64,000 bases of DNA from CAYLJJ01 sp964384025 (lineage in GTDB: Bacteria > Myxococcota_A > Bradymonadia > UBA7976 > UBA1532), in the NCBI GenBank assembly GCA_964384025.1, contig CAYLJJ010000020.1, positions 1 to 64,000 of the forward strand, written 5' to 3'. Below are positions 63,695 through 64,000 of this stretch, piece by piece. Position 1 is the first letter of the stretch. Each line of letters starts with the position of its first letter. The notes below the pieces were generated by a model. That model did no database searches. It was not told where the DNA came from and saw only the letters and a list, made by a program, of their open reading frames with translations. Position numbers and translations under genes: made by a program.

Positions 63695-64000
63695 GCCCCT
63701 GCGGATTGAGCACGGAGGGCGGGTTGATAACTCATCTTGACAAGGGCGGGGGGCTGGTTAAAGCGGCCGATGTGGGTGGCACGGCTCCTGATATAGAAGT
63801 CATAGCTGCCCTTGGGGAGGGAGAGGTAGTGCCACTCGATGCGATCATCCATCTGCAACATAAAGTCTGGCGCCAGGGTCAAGCTTCCCTCAGTTCGCGC
63901 CTCGGCAGGGGCGGTGTCTAGATCGGGGTTAAGGGGCTCCATGCCTGCTGCCAGAGGGAGACTGATGACGACATGGTGGCGATCCTCAGGGTTGATGAGC
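63673..64000 (-). CDS. Alpha-2-macroglobulin, C-terminal end (5' part outside window)
   Basis: The frame is open from the right edge. It starts INPEDRHHVVISLPLAAGME and continues with DDRIEWHYLSLPKGSYDFYI and RSRATHIGRFNQPPALVKMS, the pattern of the last (MG10-like) domain of bacterial alpha-2-macroglobulins (DRxxxF.dxLPaGxYxYxYxxRaTxxGxFxxPPa). These are periplasmic protease traps. Position directly upstream of pbpC agrees. The thioester region cannot be seen. Confidence 0.85.
   Translation of the reverse strand, partial: LINPEDRHHVVISLPLAAGMEPLNPDLDTAPAEARTEGSLTLAPDFMLQMDDRIEWHYLSLPKGSYDFYIRSRATHIGRFNQPPALVKMSYQPALRAQSAGAWLKVSP

Overview
The window looks like chromosomal DNA of a Myxococcota/Bradymonadota-type deltaproteobacterium. 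This is inferred from content: many secreted or lipid-anchored Cys-rich proteins, MopE-type CNGxDDDCDGxxDE repeats, CDDGN (DUF4215-like) repeats, C-terminal tails of Cys + hydrophobic helix + Arg cluster resembling MYXO-CTERM, acidic low-complexity linkers, and a Ser/Thr kinase with a zinc-ribbon start. Most genes share one moderately GC-rich codon style. A few AT-rich blocks stand out: about 10.5-13.1 kb (inside a gene), 15.6-15.9 kb and 45.6-46.35 kb. No rRNA, tRNA, CRISPR array or insertion sequence was recognised.

Layout. 0-5.1 kb: a partial repeat lipoprotein, serS, a large lipoprotein made of about ten 8-Cys modules and a secreted TPR-like protein. 5.1-6.0 kb: remains of a two-component regulator and unassigned sequence. 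6.0-9.74 kb (minus): a tight six-gene run of CbiQ/CbiO-type ECF transporter parts, a small Cys-rich lipoprotein, a Cys-less rhodanese-like protein, a MauE/DoxX-type membrane protein and a DsbA-like oxidoreductase. 9.8-13.4 kb: a MopE-like lipoprotein with a foreign-looking AT-rich core. 13.4-15.6 kb: two exopolysaccharide glycosyltransferases. 15.9-23.3 kb: a matrixin protease with partner, a Ca-binding lipoprotein, an alpha/alpha-toroid surface protein and its deleted pseudogene copy.

23.3-29.7 kb: MCE/MlaE lipid transport genes, divergent from trkA-trkH and a Na/Ca-type exchanger. 29.8-36.5 kb: a PHP hydrolase, then a hybrid histidine kinase with a PhnD-like binding protein that read as an acquired sensor pair, then a di-haem lipoprotein, with gene remnants at 34.8 and 36.0-36.5 kb. 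36.6-42.3 kb: a probable maltodextrin operon (porin, two GH13 lipoproteins, a small lipoprotein). 42.4-47.3 kb: a tricorn-like protease and a lipoprotein. 47.5-49.7 kb: mutM and a polyferredoxin-like protein. 49.9-54.5 kb: a CDDGN-repeat surface protein. 54.5-59.4 kb (minus): ADP-ribosylglycohydrolase, pmbA, tldD, a DUF6918-like gene and a possible 31-residue peptide. 59.5-61.2 kb: a protein kinase fused to a degenerate PP2C domain. 61.3-64 kb: pbpC preceded by the end of an alpha-2-macroglobulin gene, the yfhM-pbpC pairing.

Overall theme: an envelope and surface-protein region. Many products need disulfide bonds, and a dedicated redox operon sits among them. Several pseudogenes record duplication, deletion and turnover.
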